A stretch of 64,000 nt of DNA from Haemonchus contortus (GCA_000469685.2 LS997563.1:12099940-12163939), one strand, 5' to 3'. Positions 48,201 through 61,728 are shown, counted from the first letter of the stretch. A program made the numbers and translations. Notes: generated by a model not told the origin, from the sequence alone.

Positions 48201-51200
48201 AGCAAAGCAAAGTCGAAAAGAAAAATGCAAAAATCTGCTGGAGTTTTTCGAGGTGCGCCGCTTGGAAGACGTTCTTTGGTCTGACGAAAAAGTTTTCACC
48301 GTGAAAGTGGCTAAAAACCCTCAGAATCACCGCCAACTCCTTAGTCCAGCTCTCAAAAACACCCGCAAGAGAAAAATTGCCACAAGGAGTTTGTTCGCCA
48401 AAAGTTCAATGGTTTGGGGTAGTATCAGTGCATCAGGCAAGACTCCGTCGATTTTCGTAGAAAAAAATGTGAAAATTGATGCGAAGTTCTACTAAAAGAA
48501 ATTCTTGAAAAAACTTAGCTATCCTGGAAGCAAAATCACCCAGCTTCATCTTTCAGCAGGACTGGGCTCCGGCCCATGCGGCGAGATCCACCATTCACTT
48601 CCTCGAGACCAAAATTGGCAACTTCCTGACAAAGGATCTGTGGCCTTCTAATAGCCCAGATTTGAATCCTTTGGACTTTGCTGTTTGGGGTTATATGGAA
48701 GGGGAACTAAGGAATGGGGACGTGAGAAGTTTGGTGGCTTTGCGAAAGGAAGTCTGCAAATCTGGGACAGTTTGGGCCTCGGCTACCTTCGGCGCACCTT
48801 CGACTCGGTGAAAGGGCGAATCGAAGCATGTATCGAAACAGAAGGCGGGCAATTTGGAAATTTGTTGTGATTATGTAACGTCATTGTTTGTTGTTTTATG
48901 AAAATACTTTTCATTCCATGTTGGTAAACGAATAGTAAAGTTCGAGCGTTTTTTATGGCGCACGTAATTTTTCGCCACCCTGTACATATTCTTTGGCCAC
49001 ACTAGGATTCTGAACGGAAGTCGGATGCGGAAGCTCAGTCCTCAGACGGGATTGATCAACGCCAGAAGACCTTGTCCTTACTTTATTGTTGCAAACGAGT
49101 TTTGACGCACGCGTGAGCATAGTAAATTCCCTTCGTTTCAAGATATTCCTGACTCACGTCGATGCTTTCGACTAAACAATCAGAAAGGTGTCTTGAACTT
49201 TGTTATATTCAAAGGATAAAGTCTTCGGGTGCTGCAAACTCGTCGGAGGGATGCGCCACGCATTCGCCTTACATTCAGAATCTTAGTGGTTATTGGATGC
49301 GTATGTGTTTTATACGATAAATTGCGATATCCAGCCGATGTACAGGTCACCACATTTATCCTCCCAGACAAGTCTATTGCACATTGAACGACTTCGGAAG
49401 GATGAAAGGCTTGGTTAGCCCAGACGACTATCAATATGGGATTTGAACCCGTAAGCGCAGTAAGACAAGGAGCGCACCATCATGCACGCTACTTACCACT
49501 ACACAACATCCACCCTTTATATATTGTATTGCATTATGTATGTAAATAATATAAAAATGAGCCCAGCGCTACAACACACATGCGTTTGTCGTTACCAGCC
49601 CAGCGCTACAACACACATGCGTTTGTCGGTACCAAGTCCTGTATCGATACTTTCTAATGCCACCAAGACCGTGTATCAATTGGATTATCTGTGGGTCACT
49701 GCAAGTCATTCTACAGACTATGCACTCACACAAATCTCTTCACGTGTGAGTGGAGGTCGGGAATGATTTAATGAACTTACCGAGATAACGGTGAGTGTTA
49801 GCCCAATCCTAGGTCCTAATGAATCGTAATGAGAGCGTTTCCAAAGCGCAATAGCACGTTCAATGACCATGGATAACTGCAAATCCATAAGTCATATTTA
49901 TGTAACGCGCAACTTCAGTTCTATGGCTACACATAACAAAGATATTGTTGTGCCCTAACGCCTAATGTAGCCTAGGAGTGCAACACACGACGGAAAAGAG
50001 TCTCTTCCTGTAAGTGATCGTACTTTCTTGTGGCACTGCATCAAATGCACTAAGGGAAATTCAGGGCATAATGTGATTTGGTTTTTTTCCCTTTTCTTCC
50101 GCTACAGACCGAATCACTGTTAGACTTTTCGTAAGTTCGATTATAGACTATGGAACCATCAAGTTCGCGAGATGGGTGCACAAAAATCTAGGAAAGCTTC
50201 AACCTGATGTAGCTGACATCAAGACATATGTTGTGAATTCAGAAGATGTTTCTTCTGATCCGAGAAGATATCCACGGTAACGATAACCTACAGACCACAT
50301 ACATTGCTTTTTAGGAATTCGGTGGTCGACTGATTACACAAGGACATTCCCTGTTCTATGCGGTGCTCGCTTCAGTAGGCTGATTTGCCCTGATGATTTG
50401 ATCTTCTTTCGATTCTTATCAAACAGATTCTTAGATTCAATCTGATTGTTTCTTACAGACGTCATTTAGCATATGCAGATCCTCTTTAATGGAACCTCCG
50501 CTTGTTCTCGTTCTCAGATTTGCACCTTTTGAGCAAATAACAGATAAGTTGACAAGAGGTTTGATGTCTGCAACTTATGAGTAAGATTAACTATCAAGAG
50601 CCTTCGCTTATCGTCTAGAAGTGCAATCGAGGGGAAAGAGACAAATGAGAACAAAATTCATCGGCAAACCAGGCGAACCTCTAGTAGAACCATGGACACA
50701 TGGCAGACTGTTGTTGTATATCTCAGTGAGAAACATAGAGGCGATCGGATCGGGATTTGGCAAGGATCCTTGATTGTAACATAACGGAACAGATGCATTC
50801 CCTTGAAATAGATTATTTCGAAAGAACCATAAAGAGTGGGCGAACCTAATGAAATGCAAAACCAGTGTCCTTGACATATTGCATACACGAGAAATAATGA
50901 AGCATTCCCGAATGGAACCGTTTTTTCTCTTTCTGCTCCGTCGAACGAAGAGTGTAAAAGCGTGTTTATCGCCATAATCGAAGTACTGCGTCAGCAAAAG
51001 ACCGCACGGTTTACTACTCGATTAAGTTTAGTCTTAAACAAGTGTACCTGTCCGTTAACTTCCAATCCATTGACTATAGTCTTGGGCGCTTGTTGGCAAA
51101 CTTTATCATGACTATAGATCAGTTGTGAAGGAGGCAACGCGAAGAAAAAGTAGCTTCCTCAGCTCTCTATCCTATACGGCAACCGCATGGGCTATTCAAG

Positions 51201-54200
51201 GTCTCGATGGTAATTTCTGCCTAATACCGCCTTTTGCTCAAGCCATACACTACTGTTTTGCTACGGATGCAGTGATGTGACGTTTGCTTTTTTTCATTAG
51301 CGCCATTTTTTTTGTTCAGTAATAGGCTTAAAACAGCAAGAACTACTGTTTCCAAACTCATTGGGGCATCTCGAACCTTGCTTCTTTTGTTGAGTTCTTT
51401 GGTAATGTAGTGATGACGTAGTAATGTGCTCATTCGAGCGCTAATTTAGGATGTCTCATGAAGGGAGTACATAAATATCAGCTCGATTGCGGGACAGTTC
51501 CACCTTAAGAAGGTACCCTGTTTTTGTCTTCTTTGTATCTGCTAAAGCACACCGTGGCAATAAGGAATTCGGTTCCCCTATATTGCCAGGAAAACCTGCC
51601 ATCCCCAAATCGGTGCTCAAAGCATAAGGACTAGAATTAAGGGACATATTTCAGGATGTAAACCTATATGGCTGATGCACTATTCAAATCTCTACCTCAA
51701 CCTTTTTCGTATAGTTTGGAAAGGGTTGTTTGGCCTGGTATAAGCTTATAAAATTACCTGTGAGAGCACATGAAGGTTTTTACACTCAGACAAGAACACT
51801 GGTGGTTTTCTACAACGACAACGTCGTCATACAGAGCACTAATAGAAATGTATCTAAGGGTGTACCTGCATTCCTGAGATGAAAATGGAATGTATGACGA
51901 ATAAAACAAGCATAGCAGTAATCAGTATCTGAAAGAACGTGCAGCATCATACTGTATAGTTCTTGCGGCTGAGAGGTGAAACAGAAAAGACCACAAAACT
52001 GTTCCTAATTTCTGTAAACCTTTGCATTCAATTCTCAAAATCCTGAAAAACTTCATCGTGATGAAATGTTGAAATTGCCTGGCAGCACACCATTAACGCG
52101 GACAAACTCGAACAGCTGCCTATGCGGTTCACCTGAAGACTTCAATGACTTCTAACAATTACCAAAATGGTCTTTAAATCTGTGTTGTTGCTCATTCTGC
52201 ACTCTGAAAATTTCTGAGGGAAATTCAAATAAAAATTTTAGTCGCTTCGCGAGATATCATCAACAACGATAGACCTGGATGGCTGTCTAGTTTATTGATC
52301 CGCTATCATAAACAGCTAACTTTAGATTTCACAAGGCTTCAACTCAGCATAGTTTTGAATTGAGGATCAACCAGCGGCCCCGTTCATGCAGTGAAGTACT
52401 ACAGCAGCTAACCCAAGCGACATCATGGTCATGCCGATTCAAACTCGGTTTATCAGCAAGGCATCACAGTTGCTGTGACGTCCCCACCACTACCTGTAAT
52501 CAATCGTTTTGTATAAAACAAGATTGCACTCAAGTATTCTCTTCAGGTTCATTTATTTTCGATGGGAAATACTGAAGCACATCCATAAACTCAGCAGAAT
52601 GGCAACGATAACTTCTTCACGTATCGAGCCTCCAGTTTTGTCATCATTTTCTTCTACAAGACCACCCTATAATGTCCGGCATCAGAGCGATAAAAATTCG
52701 ACGTTGAATTCCTGGATCTATTGCTCGTACAAACCCTTTCAGCCCGGTATTCTATTTGCCTTCGATTACAGTTGGAGAGAGACAAAGGTATTAGGCTAAC
52801 ATAGAAGAGAAGACGAAAAAACAACAATTGGTTCGTTTCCCCTCTTGATCTACCTATAAATCTTACAAAAATAATGTCAGTGATGTGCCAACAATAAGAT
52901 GTGAAATATATGGATGATCAAGAGTCTCGGTAGATGACTATGAATCACGTGGATGCCTCGTAAACATGGACTGTTTGATTGAATACAGTGCAAATTTTTG
53001 TACGTGAGCCACACCAACCTCCGGATCTCCTTCACTGAGGGTTCTCTCTCATTGAAGGATGCCCAGGCGGTTAGTGACGAGGGTACGTAAGGCATCCCCA
53101 GGTGGCCGATAGAGGAATTAATCGCCGGCCAAAAGTCACCGGTACGCAGGCGTATCCACGCATACGTGTGTGAGGAGTCTGTGGGTGCAGTTGGTATCCT
53201 GCTCATCGATTCCGCCAAAAGCTTGCATTCGAGTGACTGGGAAGTATCAGGCGATTCGGGGCCGCCTCCATCCCCTCGTCCAAGATTCGGCATAGCCTGG
53301 CAAGCCCTCTTGGTCAACCCAGCCCCCATATCGGAGCCTGGCAAGCTAACGCGGGTATCCACTCTTTAAAAACAGTAATAAAAATGGGGCTCATTCCCCT
53401 GAAGATGAGGGGCAGCGTTGGGAGCCAATACCGCTAGGCAGAGGCTACTAAAATCTCAGGACAAAAACAGGCTGCCCAAAATGAGAGGGACTAAGATAGC
53501 GATCAGTACTTTCAACGCACAGAAGCATCGGAAGCGTGTATAGAAGACGTGATGATGCAAGCTACGAAGATCAAGTACGACGCCATCGGACTGACCGCGA
53601 CGAGAAGGCATTGGTCTGCACCCTGTATTTGAGACTGGAAAAAATTGTTCCTCGGAACAAGCGACAGCAGAGGCGTAAGCGGCGTAGGTGTCCTCGTCAA
53701 AACGCGCTTGGCCACGAACATTGATCCGTACGAAGGCCTAACAACCCGAATCGGACGTTTGCGATTAAGGAGAAGTGGCTCAACCCCAGCTCCAACCATC
53801 TTTTTTGCCTACGCACCAATATCGCGCTACGAAGAAGAGGAGTTGGAAGCGTTTTATATGGATTTCCAGAGGCTCTGCAGAGAAAGCCACACTTTCTTTA
53901 TAGTCATCGTCGCTGATTTTAACGCCAATATTGGCTCTAGAAGAACGGCTAAAGAGCTCCACATCGAGACGCACGGAATGGAATGGAATGAGCAGGGTGA
54001 GAAGCTGTGCGAGTTTATCATGTCGACCCACATCATCTATGGTAACTCGCAGTTACAGATGCACTCTCATTTGCGATGGACATGGGAATCACCTGGTGGA
54101 CAGTTCCCTAATGAAACAGACATCTTCATTTGAAGATTTGCCTGGCTGACGTCGCTGTCGTTCCGAAGTTCTACACGGGATCGGACCATCGTCTCCTGCG

Positions 54201-56774
54201 CCCTAGATCCTGCTACCCAGTGCGTTGAGAGAGTGCTATGAAGTTTAGGAAACAAAGCTTCGAGACTTCCATCAACTGGGACCACTTCGCTTCCCTTGCG
54301 AGTGAACTGGAATATTTCGTTATCGACAATATCGACGAAGAATACAACCGGACATCATCACGACAGCGCTAGGAAAGCAGTGATTCTACAAGTAGCCAAG
54401 AGACGACTCTCATCAAAGATTCTTCAGCTGATACGCCAGCGCGGAATCGCGCAAGCTACGGGCAATCATCGACAAACGTGCGAACTTGCGAAGCTATGCA
54501 GAGAAGCGATAAAGGAAGATCTGACAGAGAGAAGAGCAGCAGTTATGGAAGAAGCCACCGAGGCTGGAAAAAGCATTCGCAAAGGCTAACGGAGCTTCGC
54601 TCATTGCAGGATCGAGATGACTTCCTTCCGTCGTCCTGGCGGAACAGTTACTGCATCCCGAAGGGCAATGGAGAAGGTCATCTACGACTTCTACTCTGAT
54701 CTCCTCGACAGCCACGTCTACCAGCCTACTAACCATCTTAGGCAAGGCGAATATATCGCTACTTCGCTTCTTCCTTCCGAAATACGACGTCCCACCACGT
54801 CGATGATAACTGTACGGCGTCCGGTCCCGATAGGATCTAACCAGAACAGCTGAAGATTCTTCCACCAGTTATCGTCAGACCTCTAGCTAGGCTCTTCACG
54901 CGGTACCATTCGGAATGCAAAGTGCTCACGTCGCGGGAAATTAGCAAGACTGTGTTGCTGTATAAAAAGGGAGATCCAGCCGATATTGGCCATTATCGCT
55001 CAATCTGCCTGCTGTCTGTAATCTATAAGCTTTTCACTCGGGTTATCCTGAGCAGGACTGGCAGAATATTAGATGAAGGACAACCCTGCGAGCAGGCAGG
55101 GTTTCGGAAATTGTTCAGCACAATCGATCGTATCCACACTCTTACAAGACTCATCGAAGTATAGCTAGAGTATAAAATGCCGTTATGTCTTACGGTCATC
55201 GATCTGAAGAAAACCTTTGACACCTTACAGACAGAAGCGGTAATTGAAGCCTTGAGCAACCAGGGTGTTTCTACTCATATATAAGGGTCTTCGTGAGCCC
55301 TACGACAACTTCACGACCAGGATTCAACCATTCTACAAGGGAGTCATCACCAACGTGAAGAGAGGTATCCGACAGGGCGACACCATTTCGCCCGAGCTTT
55401 TCAGTGCCGCTCTCGAAAATATCATGCGTCAATTGGAGTGGGAAGACTTGGGAGTGAATGTCGTCGTCCGCTACCTATGCAGACGATAACGTGCCTACAG
55501 CACCAAACATCGAGCAGGCGGAACGAATGCTCACCGAGTTTGACAATGCTTTTAGAAAGATCGGCTTGAGACTGAACTTAACGAAGACGATGTTCATAAG
55601 AAACGGATTGGTACCTGATGCTTCCTTCACGCTCAGCGGAAGGAAAATCTCCGAATGCTCTAGCTATGTGTATCTAGGTCGGGAAGTCAACATGATGAAA
55701 GACCTAGCTCAGAAGGCTGTGCAGAAGGAAACGTGCCACGTGGGAAGCATTTAAGATTATCGAGAGAGCACTGAAGGCAAAGAACATCCAGCTTCGTACT
55801 CAACTTTTCGACACTGCTGTCCCCTTCTTGCTTCGACATACGCCTCGGAGGCATGGACTCTACGAAAGCAGGATGAACACGCTGTCAGCGTTACTCAACG
55901 CGCCTTGGAAAGCACAATGTTCGGAATTCCCCTGTACATGCAAGTACAAAAGAGAATCCAGAGTTCCGAGCTCCGTCAACGAACGAAGATCAGGGATGCC
56001 GTTGAATGCGCCAAGAAATCAAGAATCAGATAGACCGAGCACGTCATGCGATAAGCGGTGACTGTTGGAACAGAGCGGTTACTGACTGGATTCTTCGGGA
56101 CATCAAACGAACGCCTGGCGAGGTGGTCAGACTTCTTCACGAAAGCTTTAAACGAAAGGAATGTTGAATCTCGTGTTTTTGAAGCGACGACGATCCATTG
56201 GACCATTATAGCTCGTGACAGGGACGAATGGAGACGTTACTGGTGCCCGCTCGAGGAAATCGACAGTCAAGGGGACGACAGGTGATACAGGTGATATGCC
56301 TAACTTACGTGGATAGTTTGTGAACAGCCTTCTGCTCTCACCTACCTTTGAAACCAGGCGTCGGTATGGGTCCCTGAGATCACGCTATTTCGACACTTCT
56401 AAATGGTTCACTACAGCTTCTTTCAAACAAAAATTTATCCAAAGTGGGTCCAGTATCACCGATGACCTACTTTTCTTTTCTGATTATAACCTCTTCCAAA
56501 AACTTCGAAAAGTTTTAAGAACTAGTTGAAAACCTCAGGAACGGCACTGTGTATTCTTAGGAGGAAGCAATATTTCTAGTGCTCAATATTTGAATGTAAC
56601 CAAAGGAAATTGCGCTAATCTTACCTTGCAATTCACGTGAAAGTACAAACTACCACATTTTTTCAGTACTATAGATGACACGATTATCGAAATAAATCCT
56701 GCCGAAGCCTGTACCCCTACCACTGTACGAAAGCGTACATCTCTTGCGAGTTCTGCTACATCAGAGCAATTCAT
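45237..56774 (-). CDS. Chemoreceptor GPCR R3 (Sra superfamily, srab-like)
   Basis: Seven exons: A 56,774-56,625 ([19 protein letters not shown]), B 51,928-51,866, C 50,801-50,679 ([10 protein letters not shown]), D 49,876-49,781 ([12 protein letters not shown]), E 47,169-46,973 ([10 protein letters not shown]), F 46,447-46,261 ([17 protein letters not shown]), G 45,431-45,237 (TAA). Exon lengths A-F equal those of R1 and all junctions keep frame, giving 336 residues. The C-terminal tail is longer than in R1 ([13 protein letters not shown]). It is the most diverged of the three complete receptors (for example KDPC for SDPC). Intron A-B carries an RTE LINE, and D-E carries two SINEs and a maT-like transposon, so the gene spans 11.5 kb. 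Splicing across the A-B intron with its LINE is inferred only. Confidence 0.8.
45673..45740. repeat. Conserved short element, second copy at 63,067-63,130
   Basis: 'atgtggcgctgtcaggtcgg' followed by 'aaaagggcctagatgggcg' is nearly repeated at 63,078-63,120. No inverted repeats or frame. Class unknown. Confidence 0.55.
47703..48982 (+). mobile_element. maT-like (DD37D) Tc1/mariner element
   Basis: Perfect terminal inverted repeats of about 25 bp beginning CAGGGTGGCGAAAAATTACG. TA target duplications lie at 47,701-47,702 and 48,983-48,984. The length is 1,280 bp. It is nested in a SINE in the D-E intron of R3. Confidence 0.93.
47845..48870 (+). pseudogene. maT-like transposase, broken
   Basis: The frame 47,845-48,495 gives an HTH region ([31 protein letters not shown]), a GRGRKR hinge and the first Asp in [11 protein letters not shown], then stops at TAA (48,493). 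A shifted frame continues [13 protein letters not shown] (second Asp) and [16 protein letters not shown] (third Asp). The spacing between second and third Asp is 37 residues, the DD37D signature of the maT clade. A further shift near 48,765 leads to the tail [19 protein letters not shown]. At least two frameshifts inactivate it, although its perfect end repeats suggest a young insertion. Confidence 0.88.
49205..49512 (-). mobile_element. tRNA-derived SINE, copy 6
   Basis: On the - strand: A-box region 'tgtagtggtaagtagcgtgc', then B box 'acgggttcaaatcccat', then the family body ('agacttgtctgggagg', 'ctgaatgtaaggcg'). One of the best preserved heads in the window. It sits only about 130 bp from copy 5, in opposite orientation. 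Confidence 0.8.
49561..49634. repeat. 37-bp direct tandem duplication
   Basis: The unit starting 'gcccagcgctacaacacaca' and ending 'gtcgttacca' is repeated immediately (49,561-49,597 and 49,598-49,634), with one difference near the end. A recent local slippage event. Confidence 0.9.
53000..56297 (+). mobile_element. RTE-clade LINE, inactivated
   Basis: The 5' region (about 53,000-53,480, GC-richer, with 'aacgcgggtatccactc' and 'gaagatgaggggcagcg') is non-coding. An apurinic-type endonuclease follows ([47 protein letters not shown]; 53,500-54,133), then a linker (54,240-54,600) and reverse transcriptase boxes. These are [20 protein letters not shown] (54,955), QAGFRK (55,096), [11 protein letters not shown] (55,193), [18 protein letters not shown] (55,360) and TYADDN (55,468). 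Thumb sequence continues to about 56,280. The 3' end has the tandem 'caggtgatacaggtgata' typical of RTE elements. Many stops and frameshifts make it non-coding. It lies in the R3 A-B intron, opposite strand. Confidence 0.9.
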
Positions 56775-56799
56775 TGGAACCTAAACAACTTTTTAAAGA

Positions 56800-57800
56800 T
56801 AGCCGAAAACTATAAGAAAAGAATACGATGATGTCATCACTTCACCATGACATGAAAAGCTTAGGCTCTGTCTGAAAAACGGACAGCAAAATGGTCGTAG
56901 ATGTCAAATGCGAATGCTTTCGAATAATTCATAGTGGGCTGAACGCTGCTATGGTTTGTAAGAAGACAATGGGCATCTATCGAATAAAAATTATTAGACG
57001 AGTGTTTGCATATTTAGAGACAACGGGCCAATATTCAGACGCAAAGTTCATGGAAATTTTTGTCTGTTTTTTTGGGTTCAAAGGATGAAAAGCTGGTGGA
57101 GAATAGCGAAGAAAGTAGAAAAGGAGCCATCGGATCTGAGAATTTTTAATAGTAATGAAATTAGAGGGATGAAGGAGAAAACAGTGACGGAAACGGCATA
57201 GAGGGAGTATTCGGACCAGATTCCATTCGTTACAATGCAAAGCAGCTAATTGAATTAGAACAGAAATTTCTAAAATTGTCTTTCGCCATCACCATGGGTC
57301 AGGACTAGTTGTTCAAATTTCCAACATGGAAATACCTCATGAATGGTGTGGCCTCCAACGTTGGCCTGATCGTGGTCGCCCAAATTCAGGTGTGAACGTC
57401 ACAGAGTCAGCTTCAAGTCCTTGTTGTTCTTCGCCATCCTTGTAAGTTCCGCCCATTATTTCACTCAAAATAGGTACCTTAGAACTATTGCAGACTGTGC
57501 TTTGGAGATAAAGTAATACATTTGTGAACACTTATCCAGACTCTCTAAATATAGGATTTGTCGTAAATTTATAAAAACGATTTGTGCTGAAAAGAAATTG
57601 GAGTGTAATGTAAGAGCTTCGCTCCAGCTTTTGAGATCCAATATAACCTGACTATTAATTCTATTCCGAGTACGAAAAAATGCTGCTGAGTCGATAACGC
57701 TTAAGAAGATTCCAAAATTCCTGTGGACACTTTTCAGCCCCCAAACTTTAAGTAGCGCCGATCAAGTTCTGTCCAAATAGGACAGGCGGCGAATGTGATT
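56800..57800. other. Upstream flank of R3, nothing recognised
   Basis: This region would contain the R3 promoter and 5' UTR. No coding frame, TE end or RNA gene was recognised; open frames of 65-87 codons are chance. Confidence 0.35.
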
Positions 57801-59350
57801 ACTTTTTCGAGTGACTCCATCTAGTTAGAAGACAAAGAAATAAGCATGTAAAATTATGCATTCGAAACAAACTAACGAAATCCCTATGATGGTTAGATGC
57901 GTTTCGTCAGTGTCGCGCCGTCGCTGCCGTTCCTCGAGGCCTTTCCGTAACGGTGGTTGCTCGGCAGGGCGACCCAAGCGGCGTGATCTATGTGCCCAGG
58001 ATCTTCTGCTCGTTCGCTGATGCTCGTAACCATCCGCCACACGGACCTGATAGGCCTAGACTGTTCCGGTGGGTGAAGTGCGATTCACGTCTCAGCATAC
58101 TGAGATAATCTCGCATGAAGGGCGGGCCTACTGCGGGGCGGCACCGTGGACGAGACGCGCTACTGCATGCCAACCATCATAATGGGAGATATAGGAACTT
58201 ATATAAGACAAATAAAAAATGATCAACTGCACGGTTCAAAAGAAGTATTACGTTTATCAGGATCGAAGCAACTTGAAGTTACTTTTATTCTGAACGTTTA
58301 TCAAGCGTATTGTCGATCTATGAAGAAAATCCTCAATCTCGAAGGAGCTTCATTGCCCCAGTAAGAAGATTTGCACTACTTCTTGATGAAGCCATGGAAT
58401 AATGCACATCTCATTTGGTTCATCTGAACTGAAGGGTGCTGACATGTGGTGCTGTGTACGCGAAGAGCTTTGATGGAGGCACGCGTGAATCGCACGCCCC
58501 CCCCCTCTTCCGGCAATCTTACATCCTCTTACGAGATGGTTCTGCCTCTGCACTAAGCTAGGGGTCCTTGACCCAACGCAGAGCTCCCTCAACACACTGG
58601 ACGTGTGGTCCTCCGGAAGGCCTGCTGTAGCTTCAGCTTCGTTCCGGGATGACTGCGATGTATGAGTGGCCTTACACTCCACGTACTGAGCTCATACGGA
58701 TGAGTTACATGGATTTATGAGCAATAATAATCATGGAATTGAAGGGACTGAATGTTACGATAAATGTGGATAAATGCGATTAAATATGAGGAAACATATA
58801 CATATATACTCTTAGTCTAGGTCATCCAATCCTCCAAACCTGCTTGCTGTACTGCTGCTTCTCGGATCGTCCTTGGCTGCAAACCACTATTCTAGGTCAT
58901 TCTTCAGTGAGGTTGTCTTCGACAGTAGTTGCACCAACGGTAGATGGCAATATAGTGATGCTTCGGATTTCTCTGGAGCTGCGTCAATGTTGTTGACGTC
59001 GTATGCAAGAAGACGGAGACGACTAGCTGCTGCGACGGTGACGGTGACGAGAAGATGATATGGAATGAATGATGCAACAGTCGCGTGATGGTATAACCGG
59101 TCAGAGTCCGTGGCTAAGCATAGCCTCATGGCGTCCTCCCCGTTCTTGGTAGCTTAGTGTACCCTACCAGAGGGACTGAAATGCGCGCCACGTCAGCCGC
59201 CTGAAGCCTTAACCATAATACTCATCGGATTGTCCGTATACCACGCACATGGACCGATGATGTGTCAGGCGAGAGTAGTGACGATACAGATCGCAATATT
59301 CGCTCCAGGACCCCCACGTTCAGCACGCAAACATTTGATCGCCGAGTAAT
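57800..59350. other. GC-richer patch of uncertain repeats
   Basis: GC-rich blocks at 57,900-58,160, 58,470-58,680 and 58,960-59,340 differ from the AT-rich neighbours, suggesting inserted repeats. Frames here (for example 58,682-58,350, - strand) show no known domain, and no terminal repeats were resolved. Confidence 0.35.
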
Positions 59351-61440
59351 TAGACGATGTCTCTCTCCTATTCCACTACTCTCTGTCACCAGAACCTACA
59401 TACAAGCAACGCCACACATTGTATAGCTCGTCCAAACGCCCCATCTACTTCATTTATCTGTTCTCATTCTCTTTTTTTCCAAGAGAATGAGAAAAGGTTT
59501 TCCACGGCCTTCTATCGCTTTGGAAATTCCGAATCATGCACTTTACTTTTTAACCTTCATCGCACTTTTTTCCAGCTTCTCTTTCATTTTTCGCCATAAT
59601 CTGGATAATCCAAAATTATTGTGAACTGGGACTTCAAAAAAAAGCGTACCATAGGTGACGTTAATTGACTTCAAGCTAGCTATAGTTTGAATGAATGGGT
59701 CAGTGAGTGGGGCTCTCACATATCGAAAGAACAGACAATTGCCATAACTTCTAGGATAAATGTGTCCGATTTCTGTATTGCGTTGCGTGGAACAATCTCC
59801 TTCAGAGAGGTACTTCGCGAATAGTGCTGAAGGCTACTTTTAGGTATTTACAGACTGGATCGCCGCTCCTTTTGAATACTGCTTTGTGCTTACATGAAGC
59901 CCCTTCTTAATCGCTGTTTTACAGTGTGGCCTTGATAAACGTATCGCATTTTAGCTGGAAAAAGTATGCTTGACGTTTTATATGGAAAGCGAGTAGGTTA
60001 CTTGACTTTCTAGTGCAGGAAGACAAGAGAAAGAAAGACGGTTCGTGCTCAGGTCATCAGTATTCGAAGTCATTCGTATTCAATCTAGCTTTATCCATAT
60101 ATTTCCAAAGTTGGTATCAGCCGACAACAAAATGACTCTGTGCAGACGCTTTTTCCAGCTTCTCAACCTTCCAGGCGGACCATGTTTTGTCAACCACGCT
60201 TCTTTCTTTTGATCCAAAAGCGAGATGCCAAGCCCTGATAAATAACGTCGTGGTGTTGAATGCTGCTACGATACCTTGCACCATTCCCTCCTCTGCCTTT
60301 TTATTCGGTTCCTATAGCACTGCTGTAGTAACCCTTCACATTTCTGCCTTACCATTCAATACTATTTTCTGAAAACTGACTCTAACCAGCTAGTGAATAT
60401 GGGAACTGGTGGTCGCCTTTTTGCGCTTTCAGAGTGAGTAATCAGAGATCGCGGTTCCTTTTTCATTTTTTCTTTGTTTTATTTTTATCTAACCACATTC
60501 ATGCTTTTCGGCCTCTCTTATTCTCACTTTTGCTTTTGGTCCTTGTCTTTGCGATCTAACAGCACAAGCAAACAACAAGAAATGAATGATATGACGAATG
60601 CGTAGACACATATGTAATATATGTAGCTGTGCTAGCTATCAATAGCTATGTATGTTCATAAAGAAGTAAATCATCTCCTCTCCGAAAACGTTCAAATGTC
60701 TGTTGGATTGCAACTTCCAAATTTACAATAAGTGCAGGGGGAGGGGGGAGGGGTGGTTGTGGTCCTATCAGCTGCTTCACGCCGGCTTATCATAGTCATT
60801 GCCGTACTACCGTACTAATTGTTTCTGAAGGGATCCAGCTGTTGCGGTAATTTGACCAGTGATAAAGCTCACCGCCTGAACCTCCAGCTTAGAACCCGTT
60901 AATCGTCCCGTCTGTTCAAGAAAGTCACTTAGCACGCCTAGAAGCGTTGGTCTTTTACCCATGGTATCCCATCTCTCGTTTTTCGTTTTTTTACAATTTG
61001 TATAAGAACGGCGTATGTGGCCATGAATGGCCTATCAGTTCTGTTACTACCACTCCTCCAACATGATTTCCCATTGTACCACAAGCGCTCTTCTTACCTT
61101 GAAAAATGGGGGCCAACTTCTTCCAAAAACTAATTAGACCAGATCTCAGCTCGTTTACTCCAAATAGAATAGCACAAAATAGCCAAATATTTTCATTTCC
61201 AGGAGTCGCAAAGGTGAGAGAGAGCTACCAATCAATGTGTGGAGTATGCGACGTGAAAATTTTCTGTAATCAAGCTGCATTTCCAACGAAGAAGCTAAAG
61301 GAGATTATGCAACTGAAACCATCTGCTAGGCTGTAAATACCGCATCCTACTCATCCCAATCCTCAGTAAAGTACCAGCTTCACTTGTCAACCTCTCTCAA
61401 AAATCGCATAGCACAAGAAATATGTGCGTTAGTTTCAAGA
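59350..61440. other. Intergenic, AT/pyrimidine-rich
   Basis: No gene was recognised. A purine-rich G tract ('ggggg-aggggggaggggtgg') lies at 60,738-60,757 with quadruplex potential. Short frames at 60,187 and 61,106 have no recognisable content. Confidence 0.4.
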
Positions 61441-61458
61441 ATCATTTCGTCTATGATC

Positions 61459-61728
61459 AAAAAAATCCATTTCTTCGAAATCCCTGCTACCGATTACTCA
61501 CTGCAAAAGTGTGACGAGCGGATTTTTTTCCCGTAGTAGTAGCTATTCAGAATAATTCTTTGTTTTTTACAGTCTGCTGGCTTCAAATTGGCACTTGGGG
61601 CCGTCTGAAAAAAAATAACCTAAAATTAGATACGGTCTCTAGGGATACCCGAGAAAAAAATCCGTTCGTCACACTTTTGCAATGAGTAAGCGGTAGTAGG
61701 GATTTCGAAAAAATGGGTTTTTTGATTA
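61459..61728. repeat. Fold-back element, about 75-bp inverted arms
   Basis: The left arm 61,459-61,533 ('gaaatccctgctaccgatta' ... 'gtgtgacgagcggattttt') is matched in reverse at about 61,650-61,728 ('aaatccgttcgtcacac' ... 'cggtagtagggatttcg') with few differences and about 115 bp between. Probably a MITE; end points are uncertain. Confidence 0.7.

Larger units (their letters stand above)
47508..49072 (+). mobile_element. tRNA-derived SINE, copy 5, split by a transposon
   Basis: The head 'tataatggcaggtgg' (A box) and 'cgtgttcgaatcccgg' (B box) starts at about 47,508. The body runs to 47,700 ('ccgcaagtcattgtaaag'). It resumes after the maT-like element at 48,985 ('ttggccacactaggattctg') and ends at about 49,072 ('gacgggattgatcaacgcc'). 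Removing the element and one TA restores SINE order. Confidence 0.8.
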
